DNA from: Pyricularia pennisetigena
Lineage: Eukaryota; Ascomycota; Sordariomycetes; Magnaporthales; Pyriculariaceae
Length of the DNA: 64,000 bases
Direction: 5' to 3'
NCBI RefSeq assembly: GCF_004337985.1
Contig: NC_043742.1
Span: 5,817,259 to 5,881,258 of the forward strand
The translations under genes and the position numbers were made by a program. Shown here piece after piece: positions 1 through 8,957 of the stretch. The notes below the pieces were generated by a model. The model had not been told where the DNA came from, ran no database searches, and saw only the letters and a list, made by a program, of their open reading frames with translations. Within the stretch, counting starts at the first letter, position 1. Every line of letters starts with the position of its first letter.

Positions 1-461
1 TAACAGAGTCTGCTCTGCACGCGTGGCGATCAGAGCGGTTTTGGACCATCACTGGTCACAAAATAAGCCTGGCTGGTCCCCAGCCGTCCAAAATGTTGGA
101 AGCGGCCGTGGTCCTGGCCTGGTGGACAAGATGTTCACGAAAAGAGACTGATGATCGGCGTCTAAAAGAGCACGTACGATGATGTGTGCATGTATGCAAC
201 GTTGGATTCCAACTGTGTATAATAAAACAAAAATTCATCGGGTTAGAAGCAACCGATAGGTCCTGGGCGATTTTTTTTGTCACAGAAACGCGCAAAATCT
301 AGACGGTTCGCAGCCATGCAAGGGTAACAGGGCTTCAATTTTGGTCTTAGGGTGGCTGACTATAGAACTCGTGCCCAGGTTGTTAAGGCCGTTGCTTCAG
401 CTGCTGGCTTGGCTGGGTGCTCTGCTGTCAGACGCAAAAAACAGTACTCAAAAAGAGAAGT

Positions 462-508
<47 letters not shown>

Positions 509-781
509 CTTTCTTTCTCATAACCACCACAGGTGCAAGACTGTGAAAATTTCGAAAAAGTTTTGCTGTCAATTCTGTTTAGAATTCCTTCAATTGCGGC
601 AACCGCATGTTGATGATATTTTAATCATTGGTCTCGTTATCGGACTCATGGATTGAAGGGAATGCGACTAGGTCGCTCCTACGGATACTTGTCTCTGGCA
701 TCCCGGAGTCTTTGTTACCAGAGAGCTCCCCTTGGCTTGACTCAAACACAATCAAGCTTTTTTTTGTGGGGGTCCTCCCTC
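1..781. other. Intergenic, no gene seen
   Basis: No open reading frame here looks like a real protein. The only salient structure is the long T tract near 463-508. The 3' part is presumably upstream sequence of the YdeI-like gene. Confidence 0.6.
463..508. repeat. T46 homopolymer
   Basis: An uninterrupted run of about 46 T residues. It creates artefactual poly-Phe and poly-Lys reading frames on the two strands. The exact length may be affected by sequencing error. Confidence 0.9.
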
Positions 782-1306
782 ATGACCGATATGCCGAGGA
801 CTACTCGACAGACCAGAGCCAAGGCGGTCACGGCAGCCTCGGCAGCCTCGGCGAAAGCAAAAGCACTAGCCGCAACAATCGACGCATCCCCCGCTGCAAA
901 TACCACCATACCAGCACCATCATCATCCGCACCTCCTTCGCCGCCGACTCTGCTCTTCCGCGACGCGGCCGCGTGGGAGTCGTGGCTTGAGGAGAACCAC
1001 AAGGGCACCGAGGGCCTCGGGGTGGTGTGGCTCAAGATCGGCAAGAAGAACTGCCCGGAACGGACCGTGACTTACGACGAGGCGGTCGAGCTGGCCCTGT
1101 GCTTTGGCTGGATAGACGGGCAGCGCAAGGCCCTGGACGAGCACTACTTCGTCCAGCGGTTTACCCCGCGCCGCAGGAAGAGCGTCTGGTCCAAACGCAA
1201 CGTCGCGCGAGTCGGGGTCCTCCAGAAGGCCGGGAGGATGCGTCCAGCGGGCCAGGTCGAGGTCGATGCCGCCATTGCTGATCGTCGTTGGGATAAGGCT
1301 TATTGA
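782..1306 (+). CDS. YdeI/OmdA-like protein, C-terminally shortened
   Basis: The protein is 174 aa if it starts at the ATG at 782; an in-frame ATG at 653 exists, but the residues it adds look like leader sequence. After an Ala/Ser/Pro-rich N-terminus of about 55 residues comes a recognisable YdeI (OmpD-associated, 'bacteriocin-protection') domain: a WLEENH segment, CFGWIDGQRK, a RFTPRR-x-SVWSK-N core and GRMRPAGQ. The biochemical role of this family is poorly defined. Family members normally continue roughly 70-80 residues beyond the WDKAY point where this frame stops with TGA, and I see no continuation in any frame up to 1718. The gene may therefore be truncated, or a terminal exon may have been lost. 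No intron is needed for the part that is present. Confidence 0.7.
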   Translation: MTDMPRTTRQTRAKAVTAASAASAKAKALAATIDASPAANTTIPAPSSSAPPSPPTLLFRDAAAWESWLEENHKGTEGLGVVWLKIGKKNCPERTVTYDEAVELALCFGWIDGQRKALDEHYFVQRFTPRRRKSVWSKRNVARVGVLQKAGRMRPAGQVEVDAAIADRRWDKAY

Positions 1307-1718
1307 TAATATTGATCGGAGGAGATATGAACAATCTGATCAACTGGTTGCTTATCGCAAAAAGAAGTAAAGTTATTCGATATTGTTGTTGGGAAACTGT
1401 TGCAGGTTGTATTTACCGAAGTCACTGGTATTAGTCATAGACGGGAGCTTTCGTCTTTTGGCTGTGTTTTCTAGTGCAACAGAAACGCTTCCCCTGATCA
1501 ACCAAACAGTAATCAATCATGCTTTTGCGTCCCACAACGAACAGCCCAACCCAGACTAGACTTGAGAGACTTTGGGGTGTTTCTGTGCAACTGTACTTTA
1601 CAATTACCTACAAAGGAAGGCACAACTGGTTCTTTTTTTTTCCCCCTCTCTTGCTAAATGGTCAGCAAGCTAGCAAATAACAACTCAATCTCAATCTTAA
1701 TTAGTCCTTCACCTGAAG
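1307..1718. other. Intergenic / upstream of the SDR gene
   Basis: AT-rich spacer with a T9 plus C-rich tract near 1632-1646, shortly before the ATG at 1719. No coding sequence was recognised. Confidence 0.5.
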
Positions 1719-2861
1719 ATGACATCAAACTCGAAGCCCTTACTTGGCGATGTACTCGTCACCGGAGGATGCGGCTTCCTGGGCTACTACATTGTCCGCC
1801 AGTTGCTCGAGGATAATGAATGTGGTGCTGTCCATGTGCTAGATCGCGACACCACCCACAACCGCATCGACGGGGTGAATTATGTCAAAGCTAGCATCAC
1901 CGACGAGGAAAAAGTGCGGGCGCTCGTCATAAATGACCTACGCCCCCGAGTTATTTTTCACTGCGCATCGCCCAACTTCAGCTACCCTACCCCCAGCGCA
2001 GGGAAAAACGATCAACACTCCAGCAACGTCGGGGGCACTGAGATACTGCTCAAGGCCGCCAAAGACAGCCCGCACACGGAGGCTTTTGTGTTCACGTCAA
2101 GCGTGGATATGTACTCGGGCGCACCGCACCACAACGCCGACGAAACCCAGCCCACCTGGCAGGATGACGATTGGAGCCCTGGCATGGATGCATATCGTCA
2201 GAGCAAAGCCATCGCGACAAGGCGAGTGATGGCAGCAAACGTCGGCGATGGGACCGGGCCCGGCAACCTCAAGACTGTGTCTCTGGTTTTGGGGCACATG
2301 TATGGAGTCCGTGACTCTCAGCTTACACGGGCTGTGCTCGACAGTTACGCCTCGGAGGGCGTGCCGCTGGTGATGATCGGCAAGGGAGAGAACATGATCA
2401 GCGTCGTGTCTTCCAAGAACGCGGCGACGGCGCACCTACTCGCCGCGAAAGCCCTCATCGACCCGTCGCGTGCCAACGGCCAAGTCGCGGGGGAGACGTT
2501 CAACGTGGTCGAGGACCCGCCCATCTTGTTCTGGCACCACATGCGGACGCTCTGGAAAGCGGCGAGGGGAGAGGCCGCAGTGAAGCAAGCCTGGACGATA
2601 CCAGGATGGGTGATGGAGTTGGTTGCCTTTTGCGTCGAATGGGTTCTTCGCGTCTTTACGCTTGGATACGTGAGGCCGCCGACCGTGTTGAGTAGTACTT
2701 CGGTAAGCTATGTTTTGTACTCTCACACCTATGACTCTCGCAAGCTTAGGGATGTGCTTGGATTCCATCCCAAGTCCTCAGATCACGACAGGATCATTGA
2801 TGAGGCGGTCAAGTGGGAGTTCCAGAGGAGGGAAGAGCTGAAAGGGAGGAAACAAGAGTAG
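1719..2861 (+). CDS. 3-beta-HSD / sterol-4-alpha-carboxylate 3-dehydrogenase-like SDR
   Basis: Single-exon gene of 380 aa. The extended short-chain dehydrogenase layout is clear: the nucleotide-binding TGGCGFLG sits at about residues 15-22, the catalytic Ser lies in FTSSVDMYSG, and the YxxxK pair is in AYRQSKA. The family's 'VSSKNAATAHLLAAKAL' stretch and a following GETFNVVEDPP segment match the ERG26/3-beta-HSD group, and the length fits (about 350-380 aa). ERG26 enzymes oxidise the 3-hydroxyl and decarboxylate C4 of sterol intermediates at the ER. A hydrophobic segment around residues 290-310 would fit membrane association. It could be the ergosterol enzyme itself or a paralogue acting on other 3-hydroxy substrates; sequence alone does not decide. 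Confidence 0.8.
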   Translation: MTSNSKPLLGDVLVTGGCGFLGYYIVRQLLEDNECGAVHVLDRDTTHNRIDGVNYVKASITDEEKVRALVINDLRPRVIFHCASPNFSYPTPSAGKNDQHSSNVGGTEILLKAAKDSPHTEAFVFTSSVDMYSGAPHHNADETQPTWQDDDWSPGMDAYRQSKAIATRRVMAANVGDGTGPGNLKTVSLVLGHMYGVRDSQLTRAVLDSYASEGVPLVMIGKGENMISVVSSKNAATAHLLAAKALIDPSRANGQVAGETFNVVEDPPILFWHHMRTLWKAARGEAAVKQAWTIPGWVMELVAFCVEWVLRVFTLGYVRPPTVLSSTSVSYVLYSHTYDSRKLRDVLGFHPKSSDHDRIIDEAVKWEFQRREELKGRKQE

Positions 2862-3871
2862 TATCACATGAATTGGTATAATTTTTACCCCCCAATCGCT
2901 TTGCAGCCAGGTATGGCAATACATTGAATGAGAAAAAAAAAAACTCTGAACAAAACATGCAACACCAAGGATTCTCCAGTGGTTTACTACCCTGGGTACT
3001 AGTTTGGGCCCCAAAATATTTTGGGTAGTTGAGTAGGAGCCATCAACAGGTCTTGGACCCGAAATCCTCCGAAACAAAAAAAGACTGCAGGTTTTTGCAT
3101 GCTCTTCAGGGAAGGGACGGCTTAGTTTCTACCTTCTATCCGTACCTACCTTACCCAAGGTAGACAAGCACATCTCGAAGACTCGTATTCGATCGAAGTT
3201 TTAAGTAGGCTACTACAGGATTCGAAAACGAGTAAGAAACTTAACTACTTTTACGTTCTGTGTTCGGCCCAAAAATACTCGAGGCTTTTTGCCTTGCTGC
3301 TATGCTAACAAAGAGACTTTGTTTATTCAGACGAGCAGCAGACAGCTATCATTGACTAGCTTTTCTCTCCGAAGCCCTGGAGTATTCACAAAACCCCGTG
3401 CCAGGATCCACCACCATCCACCAGTAGGTGGCTTGCAACCAGCCTGCGATTTCAAGAGTGGTTAGATAGAGCGAGCCGTCCCCGTGCCCGAGTGGTCCAC
3501 GTAAGTGGGCTGGGCAAAAAGGCCGGAAGATAGAGTCCCATTTACCTTTGTTACCAGAAAATTGTGTTTTCGGATACCATAACCGGTGCCGGGAAGATGG
3601 TGATCCTCCAGGTGAAGCCTGATCATATTCAAAGGGGCTGGGATTCTGTCACACTTATGAAAACGACCATAATCATCATGGAATGTGAGTTTGTTTAGCT
3701 CATATGCTGTCCAGTCTCCGCCGCACATGTGTCTTCATGTGCGTCAAAGAGCCTCGATGCCCTCATCTATTGCCACCTCCGGAATATTGGTTCCTACTCA
3801 CTCGAAAGTATCCTGATACTGGGCAACAACTCTTCCCAGCACAAAGTCCCAGCGCACCTGGCTAGGCAAGA
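2862..3871. other. Intergenic, no intact gene seen
   Basis: Contains the TACCTACCTTACC motif at 3143-3155 and short AT-rich stretches. Open frames are short and show no recognisable family. The 3' end (about 3740 on) may already belong to the decayed NACHT-ankyrin relic downstream. Confidence 0.5.
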
Positions 3872-4492
3872 AGCGTTGCCGCTGCTCAAGTACGCCACCG
3901 TAGCGTTACCGTGTCACTTGTGCAATCTGGAAGCGAAGAGACAGGCCTGCTTGCCAACACCCTAGCGAGAAAGCTCCTCTCGTTTGAGAAGGTGACAAAC
4001 TTCATGGCCTAGGTCCAGGTCCTCAATGCAAACTCGGACTCCAAGTGGAACACTTACCCGTGCTACGCGGCACCCCTCTACTACGCTGAACCGTTTGGCC
4101 TCAACGGCCATGCGAAGCCCTGTCGCAGGATCGTGGTAAGACTAGTGTCAACATTCTCGCTGGTGGCCGACATCTCAATCTCGACGCGCCAAGAAGTCGC
4201 TTCGGCGGCATACCACTCCGCGCAACTGCCATCTCAGGTCATGTGGAAAGCATTGCGGCGCTCCTACGGCACGGGACTGACCCGGGACGGGCCGAGTTCA
4301 AGGGAATCACACACCTGGACAGCGCCATGTCCCAGGGCGACGCCGGGGTCGTTTGGCTTGTGCAGTCCGCAAGCGCGCCCGCCGAGGGGAGATGCGACCG
4401 GATGGAAAGGCTGATAGCAGTGAAATGGGCCCGGCTCAGACAGCGTAACGAGATGGTAAGACTCATGGAGTTAGGAGCAAAGTTCCCGCCAG
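3872..4492 (+). pseudogene. Decayed NACHT-ankyrin (NLR-like) gene fragment
   Basis: Reading across three frames recovers the layout of fungal NACHT-ankyrin proteins. First comes an LPLLKYATVAL block like the conserved '(F/L)PLL.YAA.YW' region after NACHT (3872-3910). A frame change leads to a helical linker with LLANTLARKLLSFEKV, a TAG at 4010, and then AAPLYYAEPFGLNGH, the usual start of an ankyrin array. A second frame change near 4112 is followed by ankyrin-like units: a RFGGIPLRATAISGHVES-type repeat, then IAALLRHGTDPG, a degenerate unit, and EMVRLMELGAKFPP. The frameshifts, in-frame stop and missing N-terminal effector and NACHT domains mark it as a relic. Fungal NLRs act in non-self recognition and heterokaryon incompatibility. 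The family assignment is pattern recognition, not a search. Confidence 0.55.
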
Positions 4493-5066
4493 ACGCGCAT
4501 TCGAGGTCCGGGGGTCATGCAACGACTACTTCCCGGATTCACGACCAGGGATCCAGCCTCTCCTCTTCCCTCATTGTATGTATGAAGTGGGCGATCACCT
4601 GCTCCAAACCACCGTCGTTCGCGCCAAAGGCATCGGTTCTAGGTGAATACTTGCAAAGTTCTAGGGGTTGGGAACTGAACCGATCGTTGGGTTTTTGAGA
4701 CCTGGAGAATAGTAACTAGGAGTGACAAAATAAAATGCGTTCCAGTTGTTGAAAGTCGCCGATTCTACATGGTATATATATGGACTTTGCCAATTGACAA
4801 GTTAGCGGCCCTAAAAACATCTACTTGGGCGCAATGTCCAGGTGCTCAACTCGGCACGGCTTTAAGAAGCAACTGAACTCGCAGAACAGCGACAAGTACC
4901 GACATGAGCGACACGTGATTGGTCATGTGATACCAAAGCAGCTCCGTGCAGCGGTGGAGCTCTCTCGGCTCACGTCTCAAGGCTGAACCTCAAGGATGCA
5001 ACCAGTCCGCAACTAGTAATCAAGAAACAGCAATTGACCACTCAGCACAGTCAATTGCACCTCAAA
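4493..5066. other. Intergenic / NDUFB7 promoter region
   Basis: No gene seen. Carries a composite E-box/CCAAT element at 4912-4930, about 140 bp before the NDUFB7 start codon. Confidence 0.5.
4912..4930. promoter_or_regulatory. E-box plus inverted CCAAT-box composite
   Basis: CACGTG (4912-4917) is followed directly by ATTGG (an inverted CCAAT pentamer, 4918-4922) and TCATGTGA (4923-4930). CCAAT boxes bind the HAP/CBC complex, which controls respiratory genes in fungi, and CACGTG is a bHLH site. The position upstream of a complex I subunit gene fits that role. Function is inferred. Confidence 0.45.
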
Positions 5067-5554
5067 ATGGGACACCCCGTAGAAGAACCGCCTCGCAGTA
5101 TGCTTACGACCGTTCTCTCTCAATCTTGACCGACCTTGACCGCGTCGCCATGGCTTGTGGTGCGCGCATGCTAACAAACACAACCAGAGGCGACCCGCGA
5201 GGAGATGCGTGATGCCATGCTCCCATTGGCATACCGAGACAACTGCGCGAACCTCTTGATTCCCCTCAACCGATGCCGAAAGGACACGTACTACCTGCCA
5301 TGGAAGTGCGAGGTACGTCCACGAGCGCCCCAGAGAAAATCCTATTTCGCCGAACCGTTCCGACGATTCCATTTTCCCGCTCCACTGCTACTCTTCCCAG
5401 GCGACTCACAACTGCGTTCATCGACTGACATGGCAAATGAAAAAAATAGAACGAGAGGCACAGCTACGAGAAGTGCCAGTACGACGAGTTCAAGCTTCGG
5501 GTGAAGAAGATGGACGAGCTCCGCGAGGCCAAGGGCGGTGCCAGGAGTAACTAA
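5067..5554 (+). CDS. NDUFB7: NADH:ubiquinone oxidoreductase B18 subunit (NDUFB7)
   Basis: Three exons, 5067-5097, 5188-5312 and 5450-5554, encode 86 aa. The first exon is only 31 nt. The introns have GTATGC...CTAAC...CAG and GTACGT...TAG borders, and the phases join correctly. The protein shows the family pattern: a REEMRDA start to the core, a first CX9C (CANLLIPLNRC), WKCE, and a second CX9C ending in SYEKC, followed by the charged C-terminal helix. Twin CX9C proteins are imported and oxidised by the Mia40 system in the mitochondrial intermembrane space. NDUFB7 is an accessory subunit of the complex I membrane arm. The start is chosen because it gives an N-terminus of normal length with a consensus donor. 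Confidence 0.92.
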
Positions 5555-6498
5555 AGGTGGCCTGAACCTGAAACGAGGGCGCGAGGGAGTGGATGGGATT
5601 GCGTACGAGCTCGCCCCGGTGAGCGTTGTAAATATACCTACGGGGCAGGATAGACGGTTGCTCCGGGACACGGCCAGCAATCCAAATATCGATTTGTCGG
5701 CACCGGAAAGTTACTACTCGAACGCACCGTGCGAGATCATGTGGAAGACGGGTCAGCTTGGTGCATGGCAGCAGGTTTATGTGCGACAGCACCTCCTCGA
5801 AGGACACTTGACGAACGTCCTTTCAAAGGCAGAAGGGTCGTTCGATGCAGTCCAAGAGAGCCTGGGTGGTCAAGTTATCCTGTGAGTATTCATATCCCTG
5901 ATTTGCCGTATGTTCATGTGGTGTGCCTTGAGCATAATGAGCTCAAACTTGCTGCATTGGAAACTTCGAATAGCATCTTTCTGGGTGTATTTGGCACGTG
6001 GAGTGACCTAGGTGACCTCTATGGTCCCTTCATACTTGGATCCCAAACAAGGTCATTTTTACATTATCCTTTCCCTTTTATTCTGTGTTTTCTCGGTCAC
6101 AAAGATTTGAATTTCCTTGTGAGAAGGATTGGCCGGTTTGTATTCTCAAGGCGAACAAATCTGCATCGATGCGTCCAGACATTATCACAGGAGTCTGCAG
6201 CTTGCAGCTTATGAGCACATCCCAGTTGGATTCCTTTGATGTGTCACGTGGCAGTCATGAACAATACTACCGTCATGCTGTTAGGTAAGCAATCCATGGT
6301 CGCGCTTGGTTCTCTCCGCCCACATTTAGAGGGGCAAAACCGGGAGTCAGACCACCCCGCGCCCTGCAGCGCGACAACTGTGTCTTGACTTGACTTGCCC
6401 AGACGATTTATCATTCAACCAACGCTTTGTCTTGAAATTCCTTGCACCTGCTAGCTACGTGGATCTCGACTCCAACCGCCCAATAGTCGTCCGTCAAT
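5555..6498. other. Intergenic, no gene seen
   Basis: 3' flank of NDUFB7 and upstream region of the eIF1A-like gene. CACGTG elements occur near 5996 and 6245. Short open frames have no recognisable homology. Confidence 0.5.
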
Positions 6499-7439
6499 AT
6501 GCCTAAGAATAAGGGAAAGGTATACAAACAGCATTCATGTCAAAAATTCGGCTCGATTCGACTCTTGACTGACCATTTGTTTTTGATGCGCAACAGGGAG
6601 GAAAGAACCGAAGGAGAGGAAAGAATGAGAACGACAACCTGAAGCGCGAGATGCCTCGCGTGACCATGGTCGACTCAGAGAACGAGCCCTGGAATGGTGT
6701 GTTTTGCTTGACACGCGATAGCCCCTATCGATACGCACTCCGAGACGATTGTTAACGTGATGATTCCACCCGCCTTCCAGAGTACGCCACCATAGTTTCA
6801 GCCAAGGGCGGCGGTAGCTTCAAGGGCATCTGCTACATCCACAAACAACACATGGCCGACTTCAACGTGCCAACAAGCACCGCTCCCGACAAGGAGGGCT
6901 TCTACGTCACTGAGAGGCATCTTCAGATCCGTGGAAAGCTCCGAAAGAAGCAATGGTACGAGGCGACAGACCATCGTTGACATGCGCGGGGCATATGGAT
7001 ACACATAATGGGGCATCTCGCTGATTCAGGAACACAGGGTGCAAGCCGGTGACTTGGTCCTTATGCAGGTTTGGCCTAATGAGGTATGCGGCGATTCTTG
7101 ATCCTGGCTTGAGATTTCTGAGAACATTACTGACGTGGTAATGGTGGGAAAGCGACACAAGGGCAGTATCGTCGAGCGCTATCCATCCGACGAGGCCAGA
7201 AAGATTAAGGAAGAGCGTAAGTGGTTCGCAAGCACCGGGATGTTTATTGATGTAGTGCTAATAATTCATCAATCTCAATAGACGAGCTGCCGAGCTACGT
7301 CAGGATCAACGAGACGGATGTTGGAGGAGAGAACAGGGACGACGATGACGGATTCGAGTTTGCTGAGGTTGCAGGAGAGGACTCGGAAGAGGATTCATCA
7401 GACGATGGCAAGGGACCGATCGACATTGATGATATTTGA
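6499..7439 (+). CDS. Divergent eIF1A-like OB-fold protein
   Basis: Six exons (6499-6519, 6597-6696, 6781-6955, 7038-7083, 7153-7216, 7282-7439) encode 187 aa. The N-terminus MPKNKGKGGKNRRRGKNEN is that of eIF1A, and the IRGKLRKK...W..GD..L core, the acidic tail and the terminal DIDDI also match. The first half of the OB fold is very different: the usual MLGNGR / CFDG / RLCHIRG region is replaced by GGGSFKGICYIHKQ followed by an insertion of about 20 residues. It is longer than canonical eIF1A (about 145-160 aa). Canonical eIF1A promotes scanning and subunit joining on the 40S ribosome. This protein looks like a paralogue with an altered RNA-binding surface rather than the housekeeping factor, but I cannot see whether a second copy exists. 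The exon 4 acceptor at 7037 was chosen over 7029 because it restores the WVQAGDLVL strand. Confidence 0.8.
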
Positions 7440-8174
7440 AAATGTAGACGCAACGCAGGCTTATGGATTCGGAAGAAGGAAGTTTCATTACTGCCACAGA
7501 CTCCAAAAGAATTGAAAATTTGTACTCGATTTTGGCTGCTGTGTTTGCCTTGAAAAATTGGTCTCGGTTCAATGCTAAAAACCTGGAGCAAAAGTGCATA
7601 GGAAAAGTCACAACTGAATGATACGATTCTTAGCCACATCCGCCACCACATACTTTCAATACTTTCTTTTGTCTTCATTTTCACAATAAATGTTGTAGAT
7701 CAGAGTTGGGGTGCAGTTGTTGCCTAGGGTCTATTTCTAGCTTGCCTTGCCTAGGTACCTAGACATCGCCAGCTCAGAGACCCGTTGCCAGCCGTGTAGA
7801 TCCTAGCCCCTGTCGTCATTGCACCCCACCAATGTCGAAAAAAAAACAACCCCCGCTTGAAAGACTGGCGGTACGGCTACGGTTGGTAGGAGGCACGCAC
7901 TTACGTAGTAGTTTTGTTCGAGTTCGGCAGCGACACCGACTGCCCTGGACATGACAAGTTCAACTACAGGTCCCTTTTGTATACGGTTGAGGGACCGCCG
8001 ACCGAATAATCAGTCTGGCAGCGGTGGTTGAAAAACTTGGTCGCCTTATCTTTTTTATTTATTTGTTTTTCTTTCTCTACCTCTTTTATCAGGTAACACA
8101 GGGCGGCACCTTTACCTTGCATACCTTACCTACCTAACCACAAGCCCATCAGCCGAGTCACGCCCGGACAAGGC
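7440..8174. other. Intergenic: 3' flank and phosphatase promoter
   Basis: An AATAAA at 7685-7690 could be the polyadenylation signal of the eIF1A-like gene. A TACCTTACCTACCTAACC block at 8122-8139 lies just upstream of the phosphatase start. No gene seen. Confidence 0.5.
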
Positions 8175-8957
8175 ATGCGCCGGACCAATAACGACAGGGC
8201 AACGCCCTCCCCACGCAGCGGAGTGTTTGCACGCATGCCAGTGCGGCTTCCCACAACCTCGTCAACACCGCCAACGCCGACATCGACAGAGTCTGCGATG
8301 CCGGAAAAGGTCTCTGTGCTATTCTGCTGCCTGGGCAACATTTGCCGGTCGACAATGGCCGAAGGCGTCTTCCGCGACATGACTGCAAAGGCGCCCTACA
8401 AGGACCGGGTCGGGAGGGTAGACTCGTGCGGCACAGGTTCGTCACCATTTTGCTACAGATAGCCGGGCGATACGGCCTTTCCCGTCTCTTTTTTTTTTTC
8501 TCCCTCGCCTATCCCGACATGCCACAGATGTTGCGACAGTCATCTGACAAAATGCTGCACCGCGGGGTTACAACGACAACGAAAAACAGGCGCGTATCAC
8601 ACAGGCGACAGCCCGGACGACCGGACAATGGCGACGTTGGAGGCGCACGGAATCACAGACTACCAGCACGCGGCGCGCAAAGTTTCGCTCAAGGACTTTG
8701 ACACGTTCGACTACATCTTCGCCATGGACCGGTCCAACCTGTCGGACCTGGAGCGGCTGAAGCGCAGCAAGCCCGACGCAAAGGCCAAGGTCATGCTCTT
8801 TGGCGAGTTCTCGGGCACGGGCAAGGCCGAGATAGTCAACGACCCTTACTACGGTGGCCACCAGGGGTTCGAAAAGGCCTACGAGCAGGCGACACGGTTT
8901 TCAAAGAACTTCCTAAAGGACAGGTTTCCTGGAGTGGAGGTCGAGTCGGAGAGCTAG
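8175..8957 (+). CDS. Low-molecular-weight protein tyrosine phosphatase
   Basis: Two exons (8175-8436, 8590-8957) encode 209 aa. An in-frame ATG at 8298 would give 168 aa, closer to the 155-165 aa usual for the family, so the first 41 Pro/Thr/Ser-rich residues may be a leader or a targeting extension. The P-loop CX5R is present (CCLGNICRST), the intron falls inside the DSCGTG-AYHTGD motif, and the catalytic acid loop DPYY lies near the C-terminus. The enzyme hydrolyses phosphotyrosine and acyl phosphates (family of yeast Ltp1). The splice join is unambiguous because it restores the conserved GTGAYHTGDSPD stretch. The intron contains a T-rich tract. Confidence 0.92.
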
